Positions 25,914 through 35,211 of a DNA stretch of 64,000 nt are shown here, piece after piece. Source of the stretch: Halanaerobiaceae bacterium ANBcell28 (GTDB taxonomy: Bacteria > Bacillota > Halanaerobiia > Halanaerobiales > DTU029); NCBI GenBank assembly GCA_037623315.1, contig JBBJJH010000002.1:1-64000 (forward strand), read 5' to 3'. Position numbers and translations under genes: made by a program. Under the pieces are notes generated by a model. That model worked only from the letters and a program-made list of their open reading frames with translations. It was not told where the DNA came from and did not search any database. Position 1 is the first letter of the stretch. Every line of letters starts with the position of its first letter.

Positions 25914-26681
25914 ATGAGTAGTATTCTTAAAATTACTAATATTGATAAGTATTATGGAAAAGAAGGTAATATCACAAAGGTTCTAGAAAATTTTAGTTTT
26001 AGTGTAGAAGAAGGAGAATTTCTAGGTATCATGGGACCCTCTGGTTCTGGTAAGACTACTTTATTAAATGTCATATCAACTATTGACAATGTAAATGCTG
26101 GACATATTTATTATGAGTATACCGATATTACCGAGCTGAAAGATAAAAAGCTTGCTAGCTTTAGAAGAGAAAATCTGGGCTTTGTGTTTCAAGATTTTAA
26201 CTTGCTAGATACTCTTACTATTGAAGAAAACATTTCATTAGCCCTTACTATTAATAATGTGAATCCAGGAGAAGTATCACAGAGAGTGAAAAAGATTGCT
26301 TCTGACCTGGGTATATCTCAGATCTTAAGTAAATTTCCATATCAAGTTTCTGGAGGGCAGAAACAAAGGTGTGCCTGTGCAAGGGCTTTGATTAATAACC
26401 CCAAATTAATATTGGCAGATGAACCAACGGGGGCTCTTGATTCAAAATCTTCACAAATCTTATTAGAGACTCTAAATATAATGAATGAAAAGCTAAAGGC
26501 AACTATTCTAATGGTTACCCATGATGCTTTTTCTGCTAGTTACTGTAGTAGGATTTTGTTTTTAAAGGATGGAAATATTTTCAAAGAATTACATAGTGGA
26601 AAGAAGGACAGACGTCAGTTTTACAATGAAATTTTAGATGTGTTATCTTTGTTAGGAGGTCACTCTAATCATGCTAACTAA
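25914..26681 (+). CDS. BceA-like ABC transporter ATPase
   Basis: 255 residues with Walker A GPSGSGKTT (about 43-51), Q-loop FVFQDFNLLD, a canonical signature VSGGQKQR, Walker B LILADEPTGALD and an H-loop Thr-His. This is the class that pairs with BceB/FtsX-type permeases in peptide-antibiotic detoxification and sensing. It overlaps the permease gene by 11 bases. No BceS/BceR two-component pair is adjacent, so control must come from elsewhere. Confidence 0.9.
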   Translation: MSSILKITNIDKYYGKEGNITKVLENFSFSVEEGEFLGIMGPSGSGKTTLLNVISTIDNVNAGHIYYEYTDITELKDKKLASFRRENLGFVFQDFNLLDTLTIEENISLALTINNVNPGEVSQRVKKIASDLGISQILSKFPYQVSGGQKQRCACARALINNPKLILADEPTGALDSKSSQILLETLNIMNEKLKATILMVTHDAFSASYCSRILFLKDGNIFKELHSGKKDRRQFYNEILDVLSLLGGHSNHAN

Positions 26682-28647
26682 GCTGGCATATCGTAATGTA
26701 AAAAGATCCTTTAAGGATTATTATATTTATATGATTACTGTCACAATTGTTGTTTCCCTAATGTTTGCCTTTAACTCCATGATGTTTTCTGATATGATTC
26801 GTGGACTGAATAGCAATATGGCAGAGTTTCTCAATTTACTTATTGTATTTTCAATTATTGTTGTTCTTATTATGGGCTGGTTGATTAACTATATGACCAG
26901 GTTTATGCTGGAAAAACGAAGTAAAGAATTTGCTAACTATTTGTTGCTTGGTATGGAAAACAAGAAAATATCCAGGCTATTCCTTTATGAAAATATTTTA
27001 TTAGGATTTGTATCTTTTCTTTTGGGGGTTATCCTGGGTTCTTTTATATTTCAAATATTGGCAGTTGTTGTTAGCAGCTTTTTTGGAGAAAAATATCTTA
27101 TTGCTATGGACTTTGAAATTAAGGCTTTTTTGCTTACTGTTCTCTATTATGGCGCTATCATGTTTATTGTTGTAATAAGAAACAACAAGGGTTTAAGGAA
27201 AATGAAAATATATGACTTGCTATATGCAGATAAAAAAAATGAAATTATCAAGATGAAAAGTATTAAGAAAAATTGCGTAATCTTTATATTATCTTTGATT
27301 GCAGGTCTTGTGGCACTTAGTCAAGCCTCTATTATAGTTACAATTATTTGTATTATATTTTTTATTTATAGTTTTTACATGGGAATTCCTGGGGTTATTA
27401 TGATGGTATTTTCTAAATTAAAAGGTGTTAAATATAAGAGAACGAATATATTATTATCGAGGCAATTATCTTCAAAGATAAATACGATGGGATTTACCAT
27501 GGGAACTCTGGCAGTGCTTTTCACCCTTACTCTAGTAATTGGAAATTATGCTCTTGGATTAAGCAATTTTAAAAACGAAATAGAACAATATCTGCCTTTT
27601 GATATTAGTCTAACAGTACGAAGCCAGGATGAAAACTTTGAAGATGTGTCCGCGTATCTGAAAGAAAATGATTGGGTAGAGGAAAGTATTGTTTATAGAA
27701 TTTATAAAGGTAGAAATAGCAAATTTACAGATGTGATGGTGCAAAACAAGATTCGAGGTGGTTTTTTTCAATATGATACTTATTTAAAAATAAGTGACTA
27801 TAATGCTTTAAGAAGTACACTAGGTCTAGAAGAAATTAAATTAGCAGATGATGAGTTTATAATTCATGGAGTTTCTTCTGTGGCTGATTATTATAGTGAA
27901 TATCTTCAAAATAATCCTAGTATAGAGATTGATCAGAAAATCTATTGGAACAAGGGTGTATATTCAGAGAACTTTGCTCAAAACGGTCAAAATGGAGCAG
28001 GATTTATTGTGATAGTTCCTGATCAGGCAGTAAGTCAAATGGAAATATATTATTCTCAATATGCTGCAAGTACTAAAAGACCAGGGAATGAGAACTTATA
28101 TAATAACCTAAAAAAATATATTCCTCAAGATTCAAATATATGGGCAAGTTCTGCCCAGAGGGAGCATGAGGTAGACCATGGTATGGGTATCGATAGTATT
28201 TATATGATTTACGACAACATTATGGTGAAGGGGGGAGGCATTGATAATGAGGTTAAGGCTGGAATTATTACCTTAGTATCGTCTATTTTTTATGTAGCAT
28301 TGGTCTTTGCAAGTGTTGCATTTACGGTCTTAGCTGTACAACAACTAAGTGACTCTAGAAAAAATAAGCATAGATTTAGAATTTTAGGTCAATTAGGTCT
28401 AGATGAGCGAGAGCGGAATCGACTGTTGTTTAAACAACTATTGTTTTACTTTATCTGTCCAATAGTGATTCCAATTTTCATTAGCTTCATCATTTCAATG
28501 AAGGTAAATCAAATACTTTTAATGGGAACACAGCTTAATGCAACTGCAATGAGTTTTTATGGAGGGATATTATTATTATTTTTACTAGTTTACTCTATCT
28601 ATTTCCTGGCTACATATATAAGTCTAAAAAGAAGTATTACTTTATAG
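26671..28647 (+). CDS. BceB-like ABC permease (FtsX-domain)
   Basis: 658 residues, about ten membrane segments, opening with LTKLAYRNVKRSFKDYYIYM as in BceB-type permeases. A large extracytoplasmic region of about 220 residues lies between the seventh and eighth segments (about 305-530), the usual sensor of lantibiotic-type or bacitracin-like peptides. AGGAGG precedes the ATG. With the ATPase it should form an antimicrobial-peptide resistance or sensing complex; the ligand is unknown. Confidence 0.9.
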   Translation: MLTKLAYRNVKRSFKDYYIYMITVTIVVSLMFAFNSMMFSDMIRGLNSNMAEFLNLLIVFSIIVVLIMGWLINYMTRFMLEKRSKEFANYLLLGMENKKISRLFLYENILLGFVSFLLGVILGSFIFQILAVVVSSFFGEKYLIAMDFEIKAFLLTVLYYGAIMFIVVIRNNKGLRKMKIYDLLYADKKNEIIKMKSIKKNCVIFILSLIAGLVALSQASIIVTIICIIFFIYSFYMGIPGVIMMVFSKLKGVKYKRTNILLSRQLSSKINTMGFTMGTLAVLFTLTLVIGNYALGLSNFKNEIEQYLPFDISLTVRSQDENFEDVSAYLKENDWVEESIVYRIYKGRNSKFTDVMVQNKIRGGFFQYDTYLKISDYNALRSTLGLEEIKLADDEFIIHGVSSVADYYSEYLQNNPSIEIDQKIYWNKGVYSENFAQNGQNGAGFIVIVPDQAVSQMEIYYSQYAASTKRPGNENLYNNLKKYIPQDSNIWASSAQREHEVDHGMGIDSIYMIYDNIMVKGGGIDNEVKAGIITLVSSIFYVALVFASVAFTVLAVQQLSDSRKNKHRFRILGQLGLDERERNRLLFKQLLFYFICPIVIPIFISFIISMKVNQILLMGTQLNATAMSFYGGILLLFLLVYSIYFLATYISLKRSITL

Positions 28648-28734
28648 TATAATAATTCATCAGCTATATTCTTTAAAAAGAAAGCATCGAATATATAAGT
28701 AGTCTGAAATTAATTAAAGAAAGAGGAGAGATTT

Positions 28735-29165
28735 ATTATTAATATAGAAAAAATTAAAGAAGCACCAATAACATGGGGATTTTTCATCATGTCGCTTATA
28801 GTTTTTTTAATAGCCCAATTAACAGATCCCGAAAATATAAGGTTTTTAGCCCTGGAGTATAATCAGTTTCCTCAAAGATGGTATTCAATTATTACTTATG
28901 GATTTGTTCATGTAGAGTGGTACCACATATTAATAAATATAAGTATTTTAATATTTATTGGTTCATGGGTAGAAAAATTATTAGGACAGAATAAATATCT
29001 TATATTACTTTTACTCAGCATCTTAGCTGGCGGTCTATGGGTCTCTCAATTCTTGCTATTATATTTGGCTGGTTACCTACTGTAGGACATTATCTACATA
29101 TTGCAGGAGCATTGGTAGGAGTAATCTTGTTAGTATTTTTTCGAAAAAATCATAATGAAATATAA
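28735..29165 (+). pseudogene. Second rhomboid gene, deleted and frameshifted
   Basis: From the ribosome site AGGAG (28724-28728) a frame opens with ATT codons (28735/28738), reads KIKEAPITWGFFIMS and the first rhomboid segments (HVEWYHILINISILIFIG), and stops at 29085. The end of the protein is in another frame (LSILAIIFGWLPTVGHYLHI then AGALVG, ending 29165). The segment with the catalytic serine is missing between them, so a deletion plus frame change has inactivated it. Confidence 0.75.
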
Positions 29166-29182
29166 GTTGCAGGAGGTAAATT

Positions 29183-29902
29183 ATGAAAAAAATCTTAAAA
29201 AGTATTGTCTGGGTTTTATTTTTAACTATCTTGCTCTTGGGGCTTCCTAGATTAGCTGCCATAATTGCTAGTTTGTTTGATTATCAGGCTATTGATCCCG
29301 ATGGAGCATATGCTTGGAGATCAGTGAGACATACTGTTCAAGCCCTTATTTTTATTATTTTAATTTTGGGTATCAATAAAATAAAACCCCTTGACTATGG
29401 AATTGGCCTGGGTAATAAGGAAGAAGGGAAGAAACGTCTCTTTTTATTTATAAAATTTTTTACTATTTATACAGTAGGAGCATATATAACAGTAATTGTT
29501 ACAAATTCATTTCAAGGATTTGAATATCCATTGACTGCTACTAATATTACTGGTCACTTAGGATTCCAGCTCTTATTATCAGGTACTTCAGAAGAACTTA
29601 TATTTAGGGCCTTTGCTATTACTATGCTGGCCCTTTTAATTAAAAAAAGAGTTTTTAAAGGTAAAGTGAGTGTTGTTAATATTATAGCAGCAGTAATTTT
29701 TAGTTTAGCACACATAAGGTTTTCATTTACTCCCTTTGAAATGCAATATAGTCTATTTCAGGTAATCTATGCTACTATATTAGGTCTATTTTACGGTGAT
29801 GTATATGAGAAAAGTAATAGTGTAATTTACCCTATGATAATGCACAGTTACACAAATGTTCTAATGGTAGGAATTTCAATTATTTTATCATTCATCTTAT
29901 AA
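29183..29902 (+). CDS. CPBP (CAAX-type) intramembrane protease
   Basis: A 239-residue membrane protein with the three CPBP/Abi motifs: EELIFRAF (EExxxR), FSLAHIRF, and HSYTN near the C-terminus. The family includes bacteriocin self-immunity proteins and prenyl-protease homologues. AGGAGG precedes the ATG, which lies 18 bases after the broken rhomboid gene, so both are probably in one transcript. Confidence 0.85.
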   Translation: MKKILKSIVWVLFLTILLLGLPRLAAIIASLFDYQAIDPDGAYAWRSVRHTVQALIFIILILGINKIKPLDYGIGLGNKEEGKKRLFLFIKFFTIYTVGAYITVIVTNSFQGFEYPLTATNITGHLGFQLLLSGTSEELIFRAFAITMLALLIKKRVFKGKVSVVNIIAAVIFSLAHIRFSFTPFEMQYSLFQVIYATILGLFYGDVYEKSNSVIYPMIMHSYTNVLMVGISIILSFIL

Positions 29903-29970
29903 TCAATAAATCAACAAAAGAAAGTCAAGAATAAACTATTAAAATAAAAAATTAAAAATAAGTATAATTG

Positions 29971-30003
29971 TCTCCTGGGTTATAAGCAGGAGATTTCTTT
30001 TTA
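29971..30003 (+). terminator. Rho-independent terminator
   Basis: TCTCCTG (29971-29977) pairs with CAGGAGA (29987-29993), then a T-rich run. Nearly the same hairpin closes the MNT/HEPN pair at 24171. Confidence 0.7.
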
Positions 30004-30091
30004 TATAAAGTGAGTCAAACCAGGGGTTTTTAAGTAGCACTTAGTTATTTTTAAAAAAATAAAAAAAATTAAAAAAAATATAAAATAGGTC

Positions 30092-30120
30092 TTGACTTGT
30101 TTCAAAAATGGGATTATAAT
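30092..30120 (+). promoter_or_regulatory. Promoter of the ArsR-like regulator unit
   Basis: TTGACT (30092-30097), 17-base spacer, TATAAT (30115-30120), about 50 bases before the TTG start. Confidence 0.75.
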
Positions 30121-30168
30121 CAAAAGTGAGATAAGTAATATAATATATAAACAAGGAATGATGCTATT

Positions 30169-30702
30169 TTGAAAGATCTAAACGAGATTTTATTAAACCC
30201 GGTACGAATTAGGATAATTCAATACCTGGCAGTGAATCAAAAAGCTACACCAGGGGATATAGTTTCCTTTATGACTGATGTTTCCAGAACGACTTTGTAT
30301 CGACATTTAAAAGTACTTGCAAAAAATGAGATAATAACTGTTGTGGAAGAAAACAGAGTTAGGGGTTCTGTGGAGAGGACTTATGCTCTTAATTTGAAGA
30401 CTCTATCTGAACATAATACAGTAGAAAATGCTACAACTAATGCTTTTGGCTTTTTGATGAAAATTTACGCGGATATTGAAAATTATTTTAAAGATAAAAA
30501 TGCAGACCCTGAAGCAGATACAGTATTTTTAAATAATGTGACTTTGCTTTTGAGTGATGAGGAGTTTCATCAATTACTAGAAGATATTAATATATTGTTA
30601 AGAAAGCATTTAGATAATAAAGCAGATAAAAAGCGAAAAATTAGGAGTCTATCTTTTATATCCTGTCCACCTATTCAAGATATGGATGAGGACCATGAGT
30701 GA
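30169..30702 (+). CDS. ArsR-type winged-helix regulator
   Basis: 177 residues. An N-terminal winged helix (about 5-75: LNPVRIRIIQYLAV, DVSRTTLYRHLKVLAKNEII) is followed by a helical domain that is not typical of metal-sensing ArsR proteins; no Cys-pair metal site is evident. TTG start; an ATG just upstream is out of frame. It leads a unit with a broken alpha/beta hydrolase and a CPBP protease and probably controls them. Confidence 0.8.
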   Translation: MKDLNEILLNPVRIRIIQYLAVNQKATPGDIVSFMTDVSRTTLYRHLKVLAKNEIITVVEENRVRGSVERTYALNLKTLSEHNTVENATTNAFGFLMKIYADIENYFKDKNADPEADTVFLNNVTLLLSDEEFHQLLEDINILLRKHLDNKADKKRKIRSLSFISCPPIQDMDEDHE

Positions 30703-30732
30703 TAGAAATTTATTAAAAGGGGTAGAGAGATT

Positions 30733-31700
30733 ATGACAATATTTTTTTACATATTAGGAATTATAGTAAGTCTCTTTCTTATAGGATTTGTAGTAAATAG
30801 AAAATTTTTTAGAGATGAGTTAAAAGCAATAGAACCATATGGTGAGTTGATAGATGTCAATGGTAGTAAAATGCATTTACATGCTATGGGTAGTGGTGAA
30901 AAAACTATAATTCTATTACCAGGCTATGGTGTTTCCTTGCCTTCAGCTGACTTTGCTCCCCTGATGCGTAAATTGAGTCAGAATTATAAAGTAGTTTGCA
31001 TTGAATACTTTGGGATTGGTTTTAGTGAGGAGATAGATACTCCTAGAACAAATGAAAACTATGTACAGGAAATTAGAACTGTACTTAATAAAGCAGGGTT
31101 TAAACCACCATATATACTAATGCCTCATTCTGCTTCTGGTATTTATTCGGAATATTATGCTAGGAAATATCCAGAAGAAGTATCTGCAATTATTATGCTT
31201 GATACTACTTCCAGTTCTGAAATTAGTAAAACTCCTGCTTACCTTAGATTACTTTATAAGATACTGTTTCAATAGCTAAATTCCAGCAGGCTACAGGTAT
31301 TACCCGACTGTTGTTTAAAATAGTACCGGAGACGAAATTACTTGAAAATGGGTATAGCAAAAAGGAAATTAAGGACTATAAATTGTTTAACTATCATGTA
31401 ATAAATAATACAATGATTAAGCAAGATTTATTATTTATGGATAATATAAAAGAGGTAAATGGACTTACTTTTCCCAGGGATATACCAGTACTGAAAATTA
31501 TCGCTAAAGATACTCTGGATGCAATGGCCAAAAAAGATAAAGAGTCTGGTATGGAGTATCAGAAAAAACATTTGAATAGATTGGGTGAAAAAGCATCATA
31601 TGAAATACTTGAAGGAACACATCTTATCTATCAGACACAAGTTGATGAAATTGCAAGACTCAGTGAACAGTTTCTGAATGATATTGAAGTGAGTGTGTAG
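30733..31700 (+). pseudogene. Alpha/beta hydrolase split by a single-base deletion
   Basis: The first part (30733-31275) has an N-terminal membrane anchor, the oxyanion loop LLPGYGVSLPSADF and the nucleophile elbow MPHSASGIY. It ends early after LRLLYKILFQ. The frame continues as DTVSIAKFQQATGITRLLFK and the catalytic-His region EGTHLIYQTQVDE, ending at 31700. Adding one A near 31256 gives LYKDTVSIAKFQQ, a smooth single frame of about 322 residues. Otherwise the gene looks intact, so the break is recent or a sequencing artefact. Confidence 0.8.
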
Positions 31701-31811
31701 TTTTAAATAGCTTATAAACAAAGTAAAATTACTAAACGTCAACAGTTTGGGATAAAAGAAAGTAAAGTGGTATTTATAGAGTATTATTTATAAAAAAGGG
31801 GAGAAATCAAA

Positions 31812-32594
31812 ATGAAAAAAACAAATTTGAAGATATCATTATTTTTAGGATTTATAGCTTTTATATCAGGATTTTTTGTAGTACCATATCAAATGGAGGT
31901 AATATCAGAAGAACTAGTGGAAGAAATACTGGAAAGTATTCCGTTTTCTATGAATGTTTTAACACTTGTTTCTTCACTACAATTATTTGTCATTGCTTTT
32001 GTACTGTCTTTTTTAGGCTTAAAATTAGCACGCAAAACTAGTTTTTCAATTAAAATTTTAGATGCAATTTTTGAGAAAAGAAAAGTTCATGTGGACCGCA
32101 AATCGCTTTTAACTTCCATTATAAGTGGTGTTGTCTTAGGTTTAATTATTATTGGGAGTGATAGATTTTACTTTCAAAATCTAATTTCTATGCTTGCTGA
32201 AAACCCACCGGAATTTTCAGTTTTAGCTTTACTGGCTGGAATATTCTATGGTGGAGTGGTTGAAGAAATATTGCTTAGATTATTTCTTATGTCTTTAATA
32301 GTCTGGATTTGTATGAAGATATTTAAGTTTGATAAAGATAATATATTCAAAGGTGTATATTGGATGGCTATTATATTAACCTCAGTTATATTTGCAGCTG
32401 GTCACTTGCCTGTTACTGAAATGATGTTTGGTGAGCTAACAAGCCCACTGCTGTTAAGGGCTTTTTTGCTAAATGGAATTGGTGGTCTGATTTTTGGTTA
32501 TCTTTATTGGAAGAAGGGCTTTGAGTATGCTGTGATATCTCATGCCTTTGCACATATTTCAATGCAGCTACTTTTTATTCCTATGTTTTTTTAA
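31812..32594 (+). CDS. CPBP family intramembrane protease
   Basis: 260 residues, several membrane segments, with the motifs EEILLRLF (EExxxR), FAAGHLP and SHAFAHIS of the CPBP/Abi family. It belongs to the ArsR-like unit and is the second CPBP gene in this cluster. GGGGAG precedes the ATG. Its apparent terminator lies 1.7 kb away, beyond an inserted IS element. Confidence 0.85.
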   Translation: MKKTNLKISLFLGFIAFISGFFVVPYQMEVISEELVEEILESIPFSMNVLTLVSSLQLFVIAFVLSFLGLKLARKTSFSIKILDAIFEKRKVHVDRKSLLTSIISGVVLGLIIIGSDRFYFQNLISMLAENPPEFSVLALLAGIFYGGVVEEILLRLFLMSLIVWICMKIFKFDKDNIFKGVYWMAIILTSVIFAAGHLPVTEMMFGELTSPLLLRAFLLNGIGGLIFGYLYWKKGFEYAVISHAFAHISMQLLFIPMFF

Positions 32595-32668
32595 ATAATT
32601 TTAAGCTTTATAAAATTTCCGTTATATAAAGCAAATGCAGATATAAGAACAGTATTTAAAATAATAAA

Positions 32669-34323
32669 CCTGAATTATTCATGAGTCATAACTTACCCTG
32701 AAATTAGTTTCTTGATTCTCTTGTAAAGATTACAAACTCATATTATCCAATATTTTCCATGGGAAAGACATACTTATCCCATAGTTGTAACTTTAGTATT
32801 TTTTAAATTGTCAAAGTTCATCATTCTATCATTATTCCAACTGTGGAAGCAGCCTTATGTTTTCTAAGATTTCATAAAATTCTTTTTGATAGGGACAGCT
32901 ACTACACAGCTTAAAATAAATATATCTCGCTGATTTAATTATCTTTGAAGCGATTTTAATTAGCTTTAAACGAATGGTATATACTTGCATTTTTCTCATG
33001 CTTTTAGGTAAAACCATGCGTCTAAAATAATTGAATAAATTATATGCTAAAACATGAAGTTGTAAGCGATTAGCATTGACAATTTGGCGTTTGCTTCCTG
33101 TTGATGAAAAATCAAAACCATTTTTACATTCTTTAATGAAATTCTCCATCGTACCACGATTACAGTAGTACTTAAGGATTTCTATAGGAGTCAGGCCCAT
33201 GTTAGTAACAATGAATGTATACTGATAGGTTAACTGATTAGCTGGTTTTTCGACTTTAACGATAACACGTCTTGGATAATCCCAACTGCCTGCTTGATAG
33301 GAAAATTCATCATATACAACTGCGTAATCGACTTGATTTTTTTGGTAAGTTCAGCCATTTTATATTCTGCGTGATTTGCCAACTTATAAAGGTTCTGATT
33401 GGCTTTTAAGCGGATGGCATAGGAAACACCATTGCATTCACATTGTCTAAATAAATCTGGTGTTGCAAAACCGCTGTCGCCTCTAAGATACAAAGAAATG
33501 TCTTCATAATCTTGTAAGTATTCATCCAATAAAGGTTGCATAAATTCTACGACACCATTAGATGTATATACTGTACCATCTCTTAGCTCTGCTTTTAGTA
33601 AGTCACCAGTTAAACCATCATAGCACAGTAAAGGATGATATCCATGGGCACTATAGTGAAAATTAAAACCTTCTCCTTCTTGTTTGCCATAAGTATTTAG
33701 TAAAGTGGAGTCAAGATCTAACAGCACCATTTCTGGAGATTTGATACTGTAAATTAAAGCTCTTAATGTTTTACAGATTTCATTAAATTGATTTAATGTA
33801 TCTTCATCCATACGATTGAAAAAACGTGATAAAGTAGGTTGTGATGCTAAAGAAGACTTTTCAAGAATACGTTTAAAAATTGGTTCATCTGTCAACTCAT
33901 CAGCATCATTATCATTAAAGTAACCTGCTAAAATCTGATAGATCATTTGACAGAGATTTTCATCATCTTTATGGAAACGATCCTTTGAGGTATCATTGGT
34001 CTTGAAAGTTTCCTTTATTAACTTATTTAAGCCAATTTTGTGGGCGAATTCTTTGATTAAAAGAAGCCCAGAATCAGAGGATAAATCTCCTCCATTAAAA
34101 TTTATTTTTATTTTATTATTGCTTTTTAATTGAAATTCACTTACACTATACATAAGGGTTCCTCCTTTTGTTGAATGTTTGTGTTGTGACTTCATTTTAT
34201 CAAAAGAGGAGCCCTTTTTCTATTGTTTTAGCATCACTTTTTTAGTGAAAGAAAAAATAATTTAAAATACAGGAACCATATGATGTGAAGCATTATTTTT
34301 TATATTACCGTGAATAATTCAGG
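32669..34323. mobile_element. IS1380-like insertion sequence, 1655 bp
   Basis: The terminal inverted repeats are CCTGAATTATTCATG at the left end (32669) and its near-complement CGTGAATAATTCAGG at the right end (to 34323). Directly outside them is the same five-base sequence ATAAA (32664-32668 and 34324-34328), a target duplication of 4-5 bp as expected for this family. One transposase gene on the minus strand fills the element. Confidence 0.88.
32832..34195 (-). pseudogene. IS1380-like transposase, frameshifted
   Basis: A DDE transposase: LLDLDSTLLN and LRGDSGFATPD supply the two aspartates, and FIKECKNGFDF near the C-terminus supplies the glutamate. The first frame (34195 to about 33340) passes into an out-of-frame tail. 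The true continuation (QVDYAVVYDEFSYQAGSWDY, then NQLTYQYTFIVTNMGLTPIE) is in another frame. The break is at a seven-base A-run (plus 33337-33343); eight would restore the frame. A ribosomal -1 slip there would also restore it, but this is not known for the family. Confidence 0.85.
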
Positions 34324-34333
34324 ATAAATACTA

Positions 34334-34365
34334 AAATAATAGGGGGTTACCCCTATTATTTTTTT
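34334..34365 (+). terminator. Rho-independent terminator stranded beyond the IS
   Basis: AAATAATAGGGG (34334-34345) pairs with CCCCTATTATTT (34350-34361), followed by T residues. It lies 10 bases after the IS right end and is oriented for + transcription. Before insertion it would have stood about 75 bases after the CPBP stop codon. Confidence 0.85.
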
Positions 34366-34524
34366 AAGATTATCTATTTAGTATAGATATAAAGATTTTC
34401 TTATGTTAAAATGAAATATATTGATAAGCAGATAAAATTATAACTAATATTTTTTATCTTTATTTTTTATCTTTGAAGGTAAGCGCTTTCGTTAAAACCA
34501 AGTATCTATGACTTATCTTTTGGA

Positions 34525-35040
34525 TTATAGAAATCGTTTAAATCCTAATACCAAAAATATTATAGTAGGTAGATAAGATGAATACTTTGAGAAAAATGGT
34601 TTTCTATACATATGATAACCTAAAAGCAATCCAGTGCTAAGAGAGATTATAAGGGTAATTGGAACTGTTATGCTACATAGAAAATGATAACCTTCAAGTC
34701 CAGCCTGTAAGCCAAAAGCAATAACATTGATATTTACTATTATGGCGATTACTTTAATTCTATTTCTTCCGTATAAGGGAGGGGAAGGGAGCGATTGGGA
34801 CAAGCCTATTAATATCAAAAGGATTCCTGCTAAATATTCAATTATTGTAGTGGGTAAAATTGCGCCAGAAAAACGCCCAATAAACATGGAAATTAGCATT
34901 ACAAAAGTTGCTATAAGAGAGATTGCTAGAATAGATAGAAAATCAAAGGGAATTCTTTTTATTCCTAAAGAAAATGCCATTATTCCATCATCAATACTAA
35001 ATAGAAATGAATAAAAGAACATAATAAAAAAATCCAACAA
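34525..35040 (-). CDS. MntP/YtaF-like membrane protein
   Basis: 171 residues, about six membrane segments in two related halves. FSIDDGIMAFSLGIK (about 14-28) and VNINVIAFGLQAGLEG in the second half resemble the paired metal-binding segments of the MntP Mn2+ exporter and sporulation protein YtaF. The second half has Asn where an acidic residue is usual. TTG start with GGGGAGG 8 bases upstream (minus strand). Most likely Mn2+ export or a YtaF-type sporulation role. Confidence 0.7.
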   Translation of the reverse strand: MLDFFIMFFYSFLFSIDDGIMAFSLGIKRIPFDFLSILAISLIATFVMLISMFIGRFSGAILPTTIIEYLAGILLILIGLSQSLPSPPLYGRNRIKVIAIIVNINVIAFGLQAGLEGYHFLCSITVPITLIISLSTGLLLGYHMYRKPFFSKYSSYLPTIIFLVLGFKRFL

Positions 35041-35211
35041 ATGTAATGCCTCCCCATTTATTTATTTGTGTTCTTTAATTTATTATGTTTACAATCAATA
35101 AATTATGAGTGGACATAATGACATGATTTATAGTTATGATATTATTAAAGCATCATGTTAATATAAGAAAAGGGTAACTTATTATATCTATTTTAAAAGT
35201 GAGGAGTAAAG

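Noticed and set aside
33330-33350. Programmed -1 frameshift in the IS1380-like transposase
   Set aside because: An A7 tract is present and a slip would restore the frame, but this mechanism is not known for the family and other genes here show the same kind of one-base loss.
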